Assembly: GCA_036435485.1 (NCBI GenBank)
Contig: CM071600.1
Coordinates: 163,382,546 to 163,446,545 of the forward strand
Source of the DNA: Saposhnikovia divaricata
Lineage: Eukaryota > Streptophyta > Magnoliopsida > Apiales > Apiaceae
Length of the DNA stretch: 64,000 nucleotides
Reading direction: 5' to 3'
Part shown: piece after piece, positions 25,451 to 36,870 of the stretch
Layout: every line of letters begins with the position of its first letter
Position numbering within the stretch: position 1 is the first letter of the stretch
The notes under the pieces: model-generated
Databases searched by the model: none
Told to the model about the DNA's origin: nothing
Seen by the model: the letters and a program-made list of their open reading frames with translations, nothing else
Position numbers and translations under genes: made by a program

Positions 25451-26048
25451 ATCTTTAACATCTGCACAAGTAGGAAGGTATGTTGTTTCAGTTTATAGAC
25501 TTGATATTTTGTCAGGATCTATACTTGATTGTTAAATGCTTAAGCTGTAACATTTTATCTTGATAAATTTCAGTATGATAGACTTATTAATAAACATCAG
25601 GATCAGGATTGCTATCAGTATGCTGACATCATCAGTATTGACATCAGGATTGTATCGTCAGTATCAGGATTGTGAAATTTGTGTGTCTTACTGTTTCAAA
25701 TTCTGAAGTTCATGTTATTCAGTGGTTCAATTCTGAGTTTTGTTAAGTCTATGTTAGCAAGTTTTATCACATGCATACTAATAATTTATATCATTATTCA
25801 GGACAGTCAATAAACAACAATAGACAAGTAGATAATAAGAAAACTTGTATTTTCATTAATCAAGAGTATTACATACATGGAAATGAAATACAATTCTTCT
25901 TTTTGTCTAACTACTACTGATAATTCTATTCTTGTCTAAAGTTGTTACTGCTTCAATCCTCAACGATCGACTTCAGGACAAGGAGCTTCTCATGATTGGA
26001 TTTCTTGTCTGGGTGACATGAATGAAAGCAGCTGACTCATCTTTATGC
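25451..26048. other. Spacer after pol; 3'-UTR-like tail of the antisense unit
   Basis: No sense reading frame. ATCAGG words cluster at 25599-25675. Read on the minus strand, 25780-26048 resembles a plant 3' UTR: stop codon at 26049, then AT-rich sequence with TGTATGTAAT and TTAATGAAAATAC near 25840-25880. This is a resemblance only; no processing site is proven. Confidence 0.4.
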
Positions 26049-26338
26049 TTATTGAAGAAGATGAATAGCATCTCCATCAAGATCAACTTCAGACTCTTCA
26101 CCAAATTCTTCATCCTCAAGGTGTGAAGAGATTAGAGGAGGATTGTATCCGACTGGTAGATGTTTTAGAGGAGATTCGTGGAAATCATCTGGGGTAAGAC
26201 CAATCATATCTAACTCGATGAGAAAAGTCATCTCTTCTAAGAGATAGTTTACTTGCTCCTGATCATCAAGAGTAAAGACTTCTCAGTGGTAATGAACCAA
26301 AAGCTAGGGTTCATATGATGATTTGGGTTGAAAGCCAT
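26049..26338 (-). pseudogene. Antisense reading frame between pol and envelope-like gene
   Basis: On the minus strand ATG at 26338 starts MAFNPNHHMNPSFWFITTE. Near 26285 the frame shifts, and the second part runs to TAA at 26051-26049 through EMTFLIELDMIGLTPDDF, YNPPLISSHLEDEEFGEE and SEVDLDGDAIHLLQ. Joined, it is about 95 residues, acidic toward the C-terminus, with no signal peptide or membrane segment. A TATA box lies 57 bases upstream of the ATG and a 3'-UTR-like stretch follows, so it looks like a complete small transcription unit opposite to the element. I do not recognise the product. Antisense frames are known from Tat/Ogre gypsy elements; I do not know one in this place in Sireviruses. 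It may be an element gene, a captured host gene or, less likely, chance. Confidence 0.5.
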
Positions 26339-26394
26339 GATGGAAAGAGAAAAGAATGAAAAGGTTTTGGAGAATGGCATAAGACGTCGGTTTC

Positions 26395-26401
26395 TTTTAT
26401 A
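26395..26401 (-). promoter_or_regulatory. TATA box of the antisense unit
   Basis: Minus-strand CTATAAAAG around this site is a strong plant TATA sequence, 57-63 bases before the antisense ATG. That leaves a pyrimidine-rich leader of roughly 30 bases, typical of plant genes. Confidence 0.5.
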
Positions 26402-26562
26402 GAAAGACGTGAGAAGCTGAACAGTCATTTGAGGGATATCAATGCAGTCAGTCATAATTATGTGTGACTGTATTTCTTGTATTTTCAAGAAATATTGAAT
26501 GAATCTAACCAATTGATTTTGTTCAGATTTTACTTATTTCTTTTAAAGGTAAAAGAAAATGC

Positions 26563-26704
26563 CACGTGGAAACTCCACTTAGTCTCTGGAATCAGGATGA
26601 TATTGATCAGGAATACAAGTGTGTTCACATCAGGATTAGTAATTCTTTCTATTCAGAAATTACATTGAATTGTGTGATTATCTTGATGAGAAGATCACAT
26701 CAGG
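26563..26704 (-). promoter_or_regulatory. G-box and CCTGAT repeats upstream of the antisense TATA box
   Basis: CCACGTGG with a perfect CACGTG core lies at 26562-26569, about 160 bases upstream of the antisense TATA. Four CCTGAT words (minus strand) follow at 26591-26596, 26606-26611, 26629-26634 and 26699-26704. The same word is repeated four times upstream of the LTR TATA box in the same relative orientation, which suggests shared activator sites. Function is inferred. Confidence 0.4.
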
Positions 26705-26751
26705 AAAAGGAAGCTGATCAGTATTGATTTTTATCTTGATTTTACCTTGAT

Positions 26752-27002
26752 TTATATACCTGAAATTAATTTTGGATTATTTTCCAAAAGTCGTGGGTAA
26801 CTGTATTTTTCAGGGGCTGACACCTGTCAACCTACGTGTCAACATGGGATAATGGGTCTGAACGATTTTTGAAATATAATTATTTTGACACTCTAATCGT
26901 GTAATTGCTTTCTCTAATTTCATTCTCTAAAGCAAAAACACTCTCGAGTTCTCAAAATCACTAATCAATTTCAAAGATTTCTTAAGTTCTTTTCAGATCA
27001 AA
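26752..27002 (+). promoter_or_regulatory. Leader region of the envelope-like gene
   Basis: TTATATAC at 26752-26759 is a possible sense-strand TATA. A pyrimidine-rich leader (TCTCTAATTTCATTCTC, CACTCTCGAGTTCTC) and an acceptor-like TTCTTTTCAG at about 26987-26996 lie just before the ATG at 27003. The frame could be reached by splicing from the LTR transcript or from its own promoter; the sequence alone does not decide. Confidence 0.35.
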
Positions 27003-30000
27003 ATGGCAACTCAAAGAAGACTACCCAAATCAGTAGCTTTCAAGTTTGGTGACTTTGATTTTATGATGAACAATCATGTTGCAGCCATCACCAACAAGGA
27101 AGGGGTGTCAACTGATTTTCACTCAATTATGGACTTTATGGTGAAAGGACCATTAAGTTATGCCTTGAAAGCATCTCCATAAATTAATCAAGTAGCTGTT
27201 TCACAAGCTTGGGAGAATGCTGAGGTAATTGATTCTACTCAGAGTCAATCAGGTAAGATTGTTCTACACTTAGGACAAGACTCATTTGATATTACTGAAT
27301 CGGTTGTTAATTCAGTACTTCACTTACCTGTTAGTACAAATTTTGAGAATGTACCATCTGATGATGATGTGAAAACTATGTTATCTGAACTAGGTTATAA
27401 TGGACCTCTAGATAACATGAGCCAGTTAAATAGATCCTTTCTTAGGAAAGAATGGTCTTTCTTCTTTGATCAAATTGCTAAATGTTTTACTGGTAAATGT
27501 AGTTCTTTTCAACAAATTACTGCTGTTACATCACATATTGCATATAGCTTGCTTTATAACAGTGTAATTAATTTTGGTCACATTATCTTAAGTCAGATGT
27601 GTATTGAACTTGGGTCAAGAGATCATGACAGGAATATGGTTTATTATCACAGATTCATGCAACTGTTTATTAACCATTTCATTCTTGATGTTGAAGCTAG
27701 ATTTGGTAGAGAATATTGTGATTCTTCTTATGTACAGCAAAAGAGAATTTTCTCTGACATTACAAAGAAGGACAGTGAAAAGAATCTAGATGAAATACCT
27801 GCATTAGACTATCCAAATCATATTCAGGTACTTCTAAGAACTCATCTTCCTACTATCTATAATTCTTCTTTCTTTGGTGGTGAAATGACTCAGGAATCTC
27901 AATTGGAGGAGAACCCCCTTGTGTCTACCCAAGTTGCCAAAAACATTACAGTCTCTGAAACAATTCTAGGACTAAATTTTTATCCACAGCCTATTGTTTC
28001 AAAGAAGCCAACCTCTGGTGTTTCTCAAAAGACATCAGTTGTAAGGAAGAGAAGATTTGTCATTTCAAGTAGTAGTTCTAGTGAAGATGATGATAATATA
28101 TCTCTTGCTGAGAGAGCAGAATTGAAGGCTGCAATTCAACTTTCTTAGCTAGGACAAAGAGATGGAACACCTAGTCACAGCCAGGCTGCAGTCTCCCAAA
28201 AGGCTGTAGTTCTTAAAAAGGGAAAACAGTTACTGGATACTGTCTCTCAAAAGACTGTGTCTATTGAAAAAGGATCTCATCCCAAGATCACTTCTGTGTC
28301 TACACCTCTTGAGTCTTCTCAAGATAAATCTGTTGCACACTATACTAGGAGAACAAGGAGAAAGATTCATTTGTCACCTACACATACAGTGTCTAGTCCA
28401 ACTAACATTATGCAGGTCTCTACAAATAAGGCAATATCCATGTCAGTATCTGACAAGAGAGATCTGAATCTTGATTCTTCATGGGAAACTACATTAACAT
28501 ACAGACTGGCTATGGAACTTATTTCTCTAAAAGTGAAGCTTTCCAAGCCTGTTCTAGATTTTCTAATAGAAAGAGTTCCTAAACTTTCATTTCCTGGAGA
28601 ATATGGACTGCTACATCAAAGACTTGATTTAATGAAGATGTACTTCTATGTATCAGTCAGAAAGGAATTGCACAAGAAATTTGGACTTCCTAAGCATGTT
28701 GCACTTCAATCACTTCATGCATATCTATTTGACAAGGATGTCATTGTTGAAGATGCTTCAGCTCAAGGTGAACAAGTGGAGGTAGTTGATAAAGGGAAGC
28801 AGTCAACAGAAGATACTATTGCACCAGTGGTGAATAGTAGAATAGATCAGATCACAGTCACTGCAACACAAGAACCATCTAGTCAGAGGTTGGATGACTC
28901 AGGAATTGTGATGGCTGATGCTGGAAGGTCTTCTGTGCTGACTGAAATTGCGAGTGAGAAACCCTATGATATGGGAGGAATGACTTTGATTGATTTGCCT
29001 GAAGTTCAAAACAATATTGTTCTTTCAGAGTCTATCCACGTTGAGGGTGTGTCTCAGCAACCAACACTTAAAGACGGTGACATACTAGCTATGGTGTCTA
29101 ATGAAGTATTACTGAAGACATCAGAGTCTAGTGTAAAACCTGAAAGTGGTATACTGGAGCCTGCAGTTTCTGGAAAGAAAGTAGATGTTTGTAAGGGTTC
29201 AGAGATTATAGCCGCTCACTCCTTGGAGAAAACCTCAAGCCCCATGCCATATGAGGAACCCTCTCTCCATGTGAGTTCAGGTATAAAAACTTCTTCTAAC
29301 CCCTATTTTTCTGTAGGTCATGAGAGCACTTATCCAAATTTGAGTGATACACTTGAAAAGATGGACATAGATCCACACACAGAGAGGCTGGCTCCTGACC
29401 AGGCAAAAGGAGAGGTAGAAAGAGTGTTGACTTTAGATAGTCAAAGTGAGAATGAGGGTATGGATGATCAACTCCATAGTGAGGAAGAGAAAATTAGGAA
29501 ACCACCATCGTTTGATTTCTGGGATCAGGTTTTTCCTGAATCTTGGTCTGAAAATCTTGGTATGGATGCTGGTACTTATTCTTTTATCAAGATGTATGAG
29601 AAGAATGACTTAGCACATCACAATGCAAAGCCAGAAGTTAAAGCTCAGAAACAGAAAGAAAGGCTTGCAGGAATCATCAACAGAAGAGGTGAAAGGCTAA
29701 GACAAACTTCTACTCAACCAGTACCAGAAGAAATTCCTAATGATCCTAGTATTCCTTTGTTTGTACTTCCAATATCGGCTAGAATTGAGACATCAACAGT
29801 ATCTGATAAATCTAAGGAGGAGTCAGGATTTGTAGATGTTAGTACACAGAATACTGGTGAAGGACAAGATGATCATACTTCAGCTCTAGATCAGAAAGAT
29901 GAAGATGTTTGTACTTCTACTCAAGTATTATTACTTGAATATCGTTCTCTACAAGCAACTTCTTCTACAAGGATTAAAGATAAGGTTCTTTCTGAATCTG

Positions 30001-30260
30001 AATCTGAAGATACAACAAGCACTTCCAACATTGAAGTTAATTCTGAACTTCTTAAGGACATTCAGAAATTTCAAAGTGATATTCAATCGAGACTTCAAAT
30101 TCTTGAAAATAACCAAGTCACTATTATGGAAAATCAAGCAGTTCTGATGAATCTCATAAGTTCAGTTACTGAATCTCTTGGAATTAATGTTGCTGATGTC
30201 AAAAAGGGGGAGATAAAGACAATTCAGAAAACAACAACAACAACAGACTGGGGGAGATAA
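27003..30260 (+). pseudogene. env-like: Envelope-like gene of the Sirevirus, two in-frame stops
   Basis: ATG at 27003 (MATQRRLPKSVAFKFGDFDF) opens a frame that runs to TAA at 30258, 1085 codons, broken by TAA at 27180 (codon 60) and TAG at 28146 (codon 382). All three parts are in one frame, so the reading is straightforward. The N-terminal 270 residues look globular (HLGQDSFDITESVVNSVLHL recalls the helical plant-retrotransposon domain found in other extra frames). A serine run (ISSSSSSEDDD, near residue 355) and a long polar, acidic middle follow, then a coiled-coil-like end (LKDIQKFQSDIQSRLQILEN, about residues 1015-1060). I see no signal peptide or membrane helix, so an envelope role is by position only. 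SIRE1-type elements carry a frame here, but directly after pol; here about 1.55 kb intervenes. Confidence 0.8.
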
Positions 30261-30508
30261 ACAGATTGGGAGCAGAACTAAGGGTGACAGAATTGGTAAA
30301 TTTCATCATGGAAGTGGTAAAGGAAAAGAAGCATCAAATAGTTGAATTCTTTCTTCTAAGTACTAGATAAATGTCTACATCTGAAGAAGGAAGTACTTAA
30401 CTTCATGATCTTAAATTCATAAATTCTATTCTGGTTGAATTGTTATATGTTTTGACATCTACAACTTAGATTTATGCTTCAGATTCTAAAGCATAAATAT
30501 GGGGAGAT
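30201..30508 (+). other. Multiple polypurine tracts of the copia element
   Basis: Three similar tracts precede the 3' LTR: AAAAAGGGGGAGATA at 30201-30215 and GGGGGAGATAA at 30250-30260, both inside the end of the envelope-like frame, and ATATGGGGAGAT at 30497-30508 directly before the LTR. Repeated GGGGGAGA tracts are a known mark of Sireviruses. Only the last has the correct position for plus-strand priming at the LTR edge. Confidence 0.75.
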
Positions 30509-31406
30509 TGTTAGGAATAATTCATGAGTTGTGATGTTAAGAATAGAATTTGCTAATACTTCTTGTATATCCTGATCTTATAAAGGATTTAGTACTTTGT
30601 ATAGGATATATGTGTTAGACAGTAATCTATAGAGTTTAGTCAGGAACAATGCGTCAGAGATTACATTTCAGGAACTAAGAGCCGATCCTAATACAGCAAG
30701 TCAGATCCTGATTAAATACTGATGGGATGAACAGATCCTGATGCAATGAGAAATCCTGATATTAGTCATGTTACTGATGATGTCATTATGGATGCTATAG
30801 AAACTGGCAAGTGCTATAAAACAGGATCTTTGTTTTGAAGAACAAGCAAGAAGATATCGTGAAGGAAACGAATTCTCTATTGATGGAAACTATCAACTGG
30901 ACGGCAGAACATTGTCCTAGATAGATTATAATTCTGTTATTAGTTGATAGGTAGCATTATAAATAGTCTCTCAATATCATTGTAAAAAGAGCGAATTGTG
31001 AATTTTAGAGTGCATATCGTGTGAAGCTCTGTATAAGGTTTGTATTCGAGAGTTCGAAACAAACAGACCTAGATAGATTATAATTCTGTTATTAGTTGAT
31101 AGGTAGCATTATAAATAGTCTCTCAATATCATTGTAAAAAAAGCGAATTGTGAATTTTAGAGTGCATATCGTGTGAAGCTCTGTATAAGGTTTGTATTCG
31201 AGAGTTCGAAACAAACAGAGAGAGAGATTTGCATTGTCAGCAGCTGCTAAAGGTATTGTACACCTTTGGTAGAGTTTGTATTTGATTTATTTAATACAAA
31301 CAAAGTTTAATTTAATTGTTTGCTCTTGTTCATCTAATCAAGCAAAAGTCAGACACGATTATTTAACTTGTATTCAACCCCCTTCTACAAGTTATTCGAG
31401 TTAACA
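30509..31406 (+). repeat. 3' LTR of the copia element (898 bp, internal duplication)
   Basis: It starts TGTTAGGAATAATTC and ends GAGTTAACA as the 5' LTR does, but is 150 bases longer because 30916-31067 is repeated at 31068-31219. The repeat includes the TATA box. Most differences from the 5' LTR are transitions. Confidence 0.95.
30916..31219 (+). repeat. 152-bp tandem duplication of the LTR core promoter
   Basis: Two adjacent copies of a 152-base unit starting CCTAGATAGATTATAATTC. Each holds TATAAATAG (30958-30966 and 31110-31118) and the downstream leader to GAAACAAACAGA. The 5' LTR has one copy, so the duplication arose after integration. Confidence 0.93.
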
Positions 31407-34373
31407 CATACCAAAGATCTCAAAAGTTCTACTTCCAGTTCTCATAACTAACTAAAGATCTCCTCACTGAGCTGTTATTGCATCTACCTCGGGAGCTATC
31501 TCAAAACGGACCAACTCAGGGCCACGATAAGTGCGCTTCCTTGCGGTTTGGATTGTACGAATCATGATTCTTAGATTACTGTCAAAAGGGTTAGACAAAA
31601 AAATAATAATGAGCCAACGCTCAGCAAGTAACTACAGATCTTATCTGAAAACAATATAACGGGGTATCGCAGAAGATGACAGTAATTCAAAATATGACAT
31701 AAATATGCTGGAAGCAGTATAAACAATACTGGTATTTAGAAATGACAGGATATTAACTAATAATCAGGATAGCAATAGATATTTTAAAACTGTGTAAAGT
31801 AATTGACATTTCAATCGGTAAACCAATTTCATTTCATGGTAAATAAAAAGTAATCATCACTTTAAGAAAACTGATTGGAGGTTTTTATTTCATAATAGAC
31901 AATACGGGTGATCAGCCCATAAAGTCCCCATACCGGACACAAAGTCCCTCTAGCCATCATTTCCTTTCATTAGGATAGCTTGGGTTCCCAAGAGGCAACA
32001 CATTGGCCTATAAAGGTGTCGAACTGGATAGACCAGAACTATACAATACTACATCTCAAACACTGACGGAACCAGCATTACCCGTTCGCCCCCTCTCTCC
32101 AATCGTCAGGAATCTGTGGAAACCATTTAGACAGAGTTCCTAACATTTTTATTAAAAATTTTATTTTTAAAACATTAGGCTTTGCAAAACTCTTTTTAAC
32201 TTTATAAAACATTTCAATACTTAATCTTTTCAAAAACCTTTACTTCGAAGTACCTTCGACTCTCTGATAACAAATCAGCCCAGTCCAAGTAACTTCAAAG
32301 TATTTTAAGAAAAACAACTTATTTTGATTTGCAATGATAAAAGTCAAAGGGTTTGACTAAGTTTTCTGACATCAATGAAATAGGGATACAAGTCTGAATC
32401 AAGAAGATGTAGACTCAAAGGAATCAAGGTAAATGATCAGATTTCAAGTTTAAGGTATAATATTAAAGGCAATTAAGTTCTTGGATCAGTGTTTAGCTCA
32501 TGAAGAAGTTTATGTGTTTTAGGGTCAACATAGGTTAAACTGGACACGGACATAAGTCAAGTAGAACACTGGTTTATCGGTCAGTCAATATGACATGATT
32601 ACAGCAAACTGTAGGACATATATGGTCGAGAAGCAATTAAAAAGAATTAGTATTGTTTAACTCTGGGTGACAGTATGGTCAAGAAGCAATTAAAAAGAAT
32701 TATGCTGGTCTAGGGTTACATGTGTTTAACCAGGGTTTAGCAATAAAGATTTTTTATACAAGCAAAGGTAAGTTTACAACAGGAGTATGATCAACATGGT
32801 ATAAGAGAGGCATGCTTGAATCGACAAGATATAACAGTTTCAATAATATAAACTTTCAGAGGAAAGACAGAGTTACTTGCCTCCGGTAGAATGCAACAGC
32901 TAACAGCTCAGCCACTGGTACTCGACCTTAGCCTTTCCTTTATCGCTAGGTCCAACATCCTTCTTATCTACATAAACCATATCACTACTTTAGAATGCTA
33001 TACTTCTAAATCGTCTAATCTTAATCTACCCAATCGCTTCTAATAACGCATTATACTTATCATATATCATACATACCTGATAGTACACTAAACCACCTTG
33101 TATACAGATAATCATTAAACACTTAGCACATAGCACATGCATTCCACATAAGCCATTTATACACTTTAGCAGATAAACCTAACTCATAAGCAATCATGCT
33201 ATTCTGGTTTACATTTTACTATTTATAATTTCACGAAAATCGGACAGAGTTTCCTCTATAATATAGACTATCCCGTCGGAACATAACCGGCTCAAATTCA
33301 TAACCAAATCCCTACGATGGATTTAAGATCCACCTACACTTCCCAATGGATTCTAATTCATATACAAACCATAATTATACTACTTTTATCCGACAATAAC
33401 AATCACAACTAATTAGTATTTCAACAATTATCAAATATAAATCACTAAATCATATATGATAAATCACTATAATTATACAACTTATGATTTAAATCTAGCA
33501 TTCGAAATTCACTTATATTAAATCTGAAATTTACAATTTCATGTCCACCAACTAGCACTTGGCGTACAATTATTAAAATTAATTTTTAATCATTATTAAC
33601 AATTTCAAAAATTCGAATATCACATATTAATCCATAATAATTCGAATTAACTTTATAACAATCCGAAAATTATACATGCAGTTATATGGTTCGAATAATT
33701 CAAAATGAAATTATATAATCATGTACCAATCTCGAATAATTATCAAATAATTCAACGAATCAATTTATTCGAATTAACCATCAAAAATTCAAACAAATTC
33801 AAGAAAATATCATAAAAATTCTCGAACATACATGCAGCTACAAATTATTATAACAGTAATTATAAAATTTGTATAGGCCTCAAAGATCATCATTGGCCAC
33901 CACCGGTTCACCGGAGTTCATTACCGGTGGCGGTGGAAATTAGGGGGTACCCTTATTGGGCCTCCAACCACGAAATTTCCTCCGATTAATTTCTTTTCGG
34001 ACATGTCACACAACCAGAATCATCATGAAGTACCAATTTCAAGTAACCTAGCAAGAATTAGCATATACATACGCATATATACATACAGGAACACACATAT
34101 ATACTCATACAAAACATTTAACATGACACCAGCATGATTCAAGTACTAAAACAGTAATTAAATTTCATGGGCATCATTTTAAAGTAAGAATCGCTGTAAA
34201 CAAGCCGAATCGGAATGAACCTCGAAATGGGTTTTTAAAACATCATCATGAAAATGACATGCAAGATCAGGGGAGGGTAGAGAATTGAAAACCGAGTATT
34301 AAACTGGTCTCTGATTAATAAGACCGCCAAGAATCGACCCGAACTAGGAAGAGAGAGAGAGTATACCGGAGCA

Positions 34374-34425
<52 letters not shown>

Positions 34426-35086
34426 AGCTCGTGAACAAGAAAATGAAGAGAATGAAGTGAATGGAGAAGAGGATGGCTGGTGGTGATGTAATAGAAGGAA
34501 GGGCAAAACTATCTTTTGCCAATTGCTATTTACTTTTGCTGAAAAACTAATTTTAAGCCATTATAAATTCGAAATTAAATAAATAATGGGGAGAAAAATA
34601 AAGCTAAAAATTTTAAAATAAAGTTTATGAAATTAGGAACATCCCCATATTTTTAAAATAATATTTGGCTTAAAAATGAATTTTATATGAATTTTCAAAA
34701 TAGAGGCTCTTTAAAAGAAATAATGCTTTTTAAATGATTTTAAAATACCAAATCACATAATTAAATCTTCACACTAATTTTCATAACTCCATAATATCTC
34801 AAAGATGATAATGTAAAAGATTTCATGATTTAAACCAACTCCAATGATTTTATATGATTTTCTAAAGATTAAAAATCTACTTTAAAAATAGTTTTAATGC
34901 TTAAAAAAATATAAATAAAATTCCACGAATATATAAGACACATACCAATCATCATATAATCACATAAACATGATTTCACATATAACTTGACTTCATAAAA
35001 TTATACTCATCACCTAAATCACATAATTCACATTTTAACAATTAAATAAGCATTTAATAAATTGCGAAAAATTCTAAGTCGTTATA
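31407..35086 (-). repeat. 3' LTR of element B, right part (U3 side)
   Basis: It continues the LTR from 19051 and ends CTAAGTCGTTATA directly before the purine tract at 35087. On the minus strand the LTR starts TATAACG where TG is normal, probably a G-to-A change. It is AT-rich and non-coding. It holds an (AG)n run at 34376-34424 (source of the serine-leucine repeat frames at 34235-34522) and a GC-rich inverted pair CACCGGT/ACCGGTG at 33901-33929. I see no gene in it. Confidence 0.75.
34376..34424. repeat. (AG)n microsatellite
   Basis: About 24 AG units in the U3 part of element B's LTR. Confidence 0.95.
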
Positions 35087-35100
35087 GCCTTCCCCCCTTA
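35087..35100 (-). other. Polypurine tract of element B
   Basis: On the minus strand TAAGGGGGGAAGGC precedes the LTR start. Element C has the nearly identical TTAAGGGGGGAAGGA at the same place, so B and C belong to one lineage. Confidence 0.8.
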
Positions 35101-36870
35101 AAAGGATTCTGTCCCCAGAATCTCACCTAAGTAAACAGATGAGTATACTTGGCAAGCATCTCGCTTTCAAGTTCCCAAGTCGACTCTTCGACTCTAGGAT
35201 TCCTCCACAAAACTTTAACCAATCTAACAACCTTATTTCTAAGCTTTATATCACTTCTATCTTGAATCTCTAATGGTTGTTCTTCGTAAGATAAATCTGG
35301 CTGAATCTGAATAGGTTCATACTCGATTACGTGACTCGCATCAGGATTGTACTTCTTAAGCATAGATACGTGAAACACATTATGAATATGGTGCATATGC
35401 GGTGGCAACCTTTCCAACTCGCTTTAAAATCTCAAATGGTCCCACATACCTGGGACTCAGCTTTCCTTTCTTACCAAATCTCGTAACTCCTTTCCACGGT
35501 GACACTTTCAATAATACTTGATCTCCTATCTTAAAACTTATATCCTTCCTTTTCAAATCAGCATACTTCCTCTGACGATCCTGGGCAGTAATTAAACTTT
35601 TCTGAATAACTTCAACTTTCTCCTTCGTCTACTGGAACAGCTCTGGTCCTAAAATTTTCCTCTCACCAACTTCTTCCCAATACACTGGCGATCTACACTT
35701 TCTCCCATACAAGCCTTCATACGGGGGCATTCCGATACTCGCATGGTAACTGTTGTTATATGAAAACTCAATCAATGGCAAATGTTCGTCCCAACTTCCT
35801 TCGAAATCCAATGCACAAACTCTAAGCATATCCTCTATTATCTGAATAGTCCTTTCACTTTGTCCGTCCGTCTGTGGATGGTAAGCTGTACTCATCTTCA
35901 ATTGGGTTCCTAAATGTTCTTGAATTTGTCGCCAAAACCTCGAATTAAATCATGGGTCTCGATCAGACACTATCGAAACAGGAACTCCATGACGTGACAC
36001 GATCTTCTTCAAATACAAATGTACCAACTTGTCTAATGAAAATCTTTCGTTAATCGGTAAGAAATGAGCAGACTTCGTCAGTCGATCAATGATTACCCAA
36101 ATCGCATCATGATTCGCTTTAGTTCTTGGCAATCCTACTATAAAATCCATGGCAAGGTGCTCCCACTTCCACTCGAGAATATCTAACGATTGTAACAATC
36201 CGCTTGGTTTCTGATGTTCTGCTTTAATCTTCTGACAAGTATAGCACTTACTTATCCATTCGGTTATCTCACGTTTCATATCTGGCCACCAAAAGTTCTC
36301 TTTCAAATCCCGATACATCTTTGTACTTCCAGGGTGAATAGAATATCTCGAACTATGGGCTTCAGGTAATATCTCATTCTTTAATTCCACAACATTTGGA
36401 ATCCATATTCTCCTTCCAAATCTTAAAATACCTTGATCATCTTTCTGTGTACAAATCTCTTCTCCAATCAACGTATTCATCTCACAATTCATCACTTCCT
36501 CTTGACATTTCCGAATCTTCTTCAGCAACTCTGGTTGAAAAGTCATCGAACATAGAAACTCATCTACATCCTTTGAATCATATACTTCTAAACTTAACTT
36601 CTCAAATTCTTGAAATAAATCTTTTGGCATTGTCAATGTATTCAGTCTCTCCTTTCAACTTAGCGCATCAGCGAAAACATTCGCCTTACCGTGATGGTAA
36701 CTTATCGTGCAATCATAATCCTTAATCAACTCCAACCATCTTCTTTGTCTCATATTCAACTCTTTCTGGGTAAAGATATATTTCAAACTTTTATGATCGG
36801 TGAAAATTTCACACTTCTCTCCGTACAAGTAATGTCTCCATATTTTCAACGCGAACACAATTGCAGCTAA
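35101..36870 (-). pseudogene. pol: Element B pol remnant: RNase H end, integrase, chromodomain
   Basis: Read on the minus strand from 36870. The C-terminal part of RNase H (36655-36858, IFTDHKSLKYIFTQKELNM) comes first. The integrase zinc finger follows (HSSRYSIHPGSTKMY to CYTCQKIK, within 35950-36636), then the integrase core with Asp in MDFIVGLP and SDRDP. TGA replaces an Arg codon at 35952-35950. The third catalytic residue is in DGQSERTIQ (35629-35901). The C-terminal chromodomain contains VRLVKVLWRNPRVEESTWEL (35127-35417). Further stops separate these parts. The N-terminal half (gag, protease, reverse transcriptase) was displaced beyond the window by the insertion of element C at 36871, inside the RNase H domain (LAAIV is the last motif). 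Confidence 0.88.

Larger units (their letters stand above)
19052..31406 (+). mobile_element. Sirevirus-like Ty1/copia retrotransposon with envelope-like frame (12.35 kb)
   Basis: Two LTRs (19052-19799 and 30509-31406), a primer site, gag, pol in copia order (protease, integrase, reverse transcriptase, RNase H), a 3.2-kb envelope-like frame and three GGGGGAGA-type purine tracts define a Sirevirus-type copia element. The flanks CAAAC and CATAC are a one-mismatch 5-bp target duplication. It sits in the 3' LTR of element B. In the first 310 bases the LTRs differ at about 13 sites by eye, so the insertion is not recent. Coding defects: TAG at 21841, TGA at 22194, TAG at 22566, TAA at 23550, a shift near 25215, TAA at 27180 and TAG at 28146. 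It therefore looks non-autonomous now. Confidence 0.95.

Noticed and set aside
34235..34522. Minus-strand Ser-Leu repeat frames
   Set aside because: They are translations of the (AG)n microsatellite at 34376-34424.
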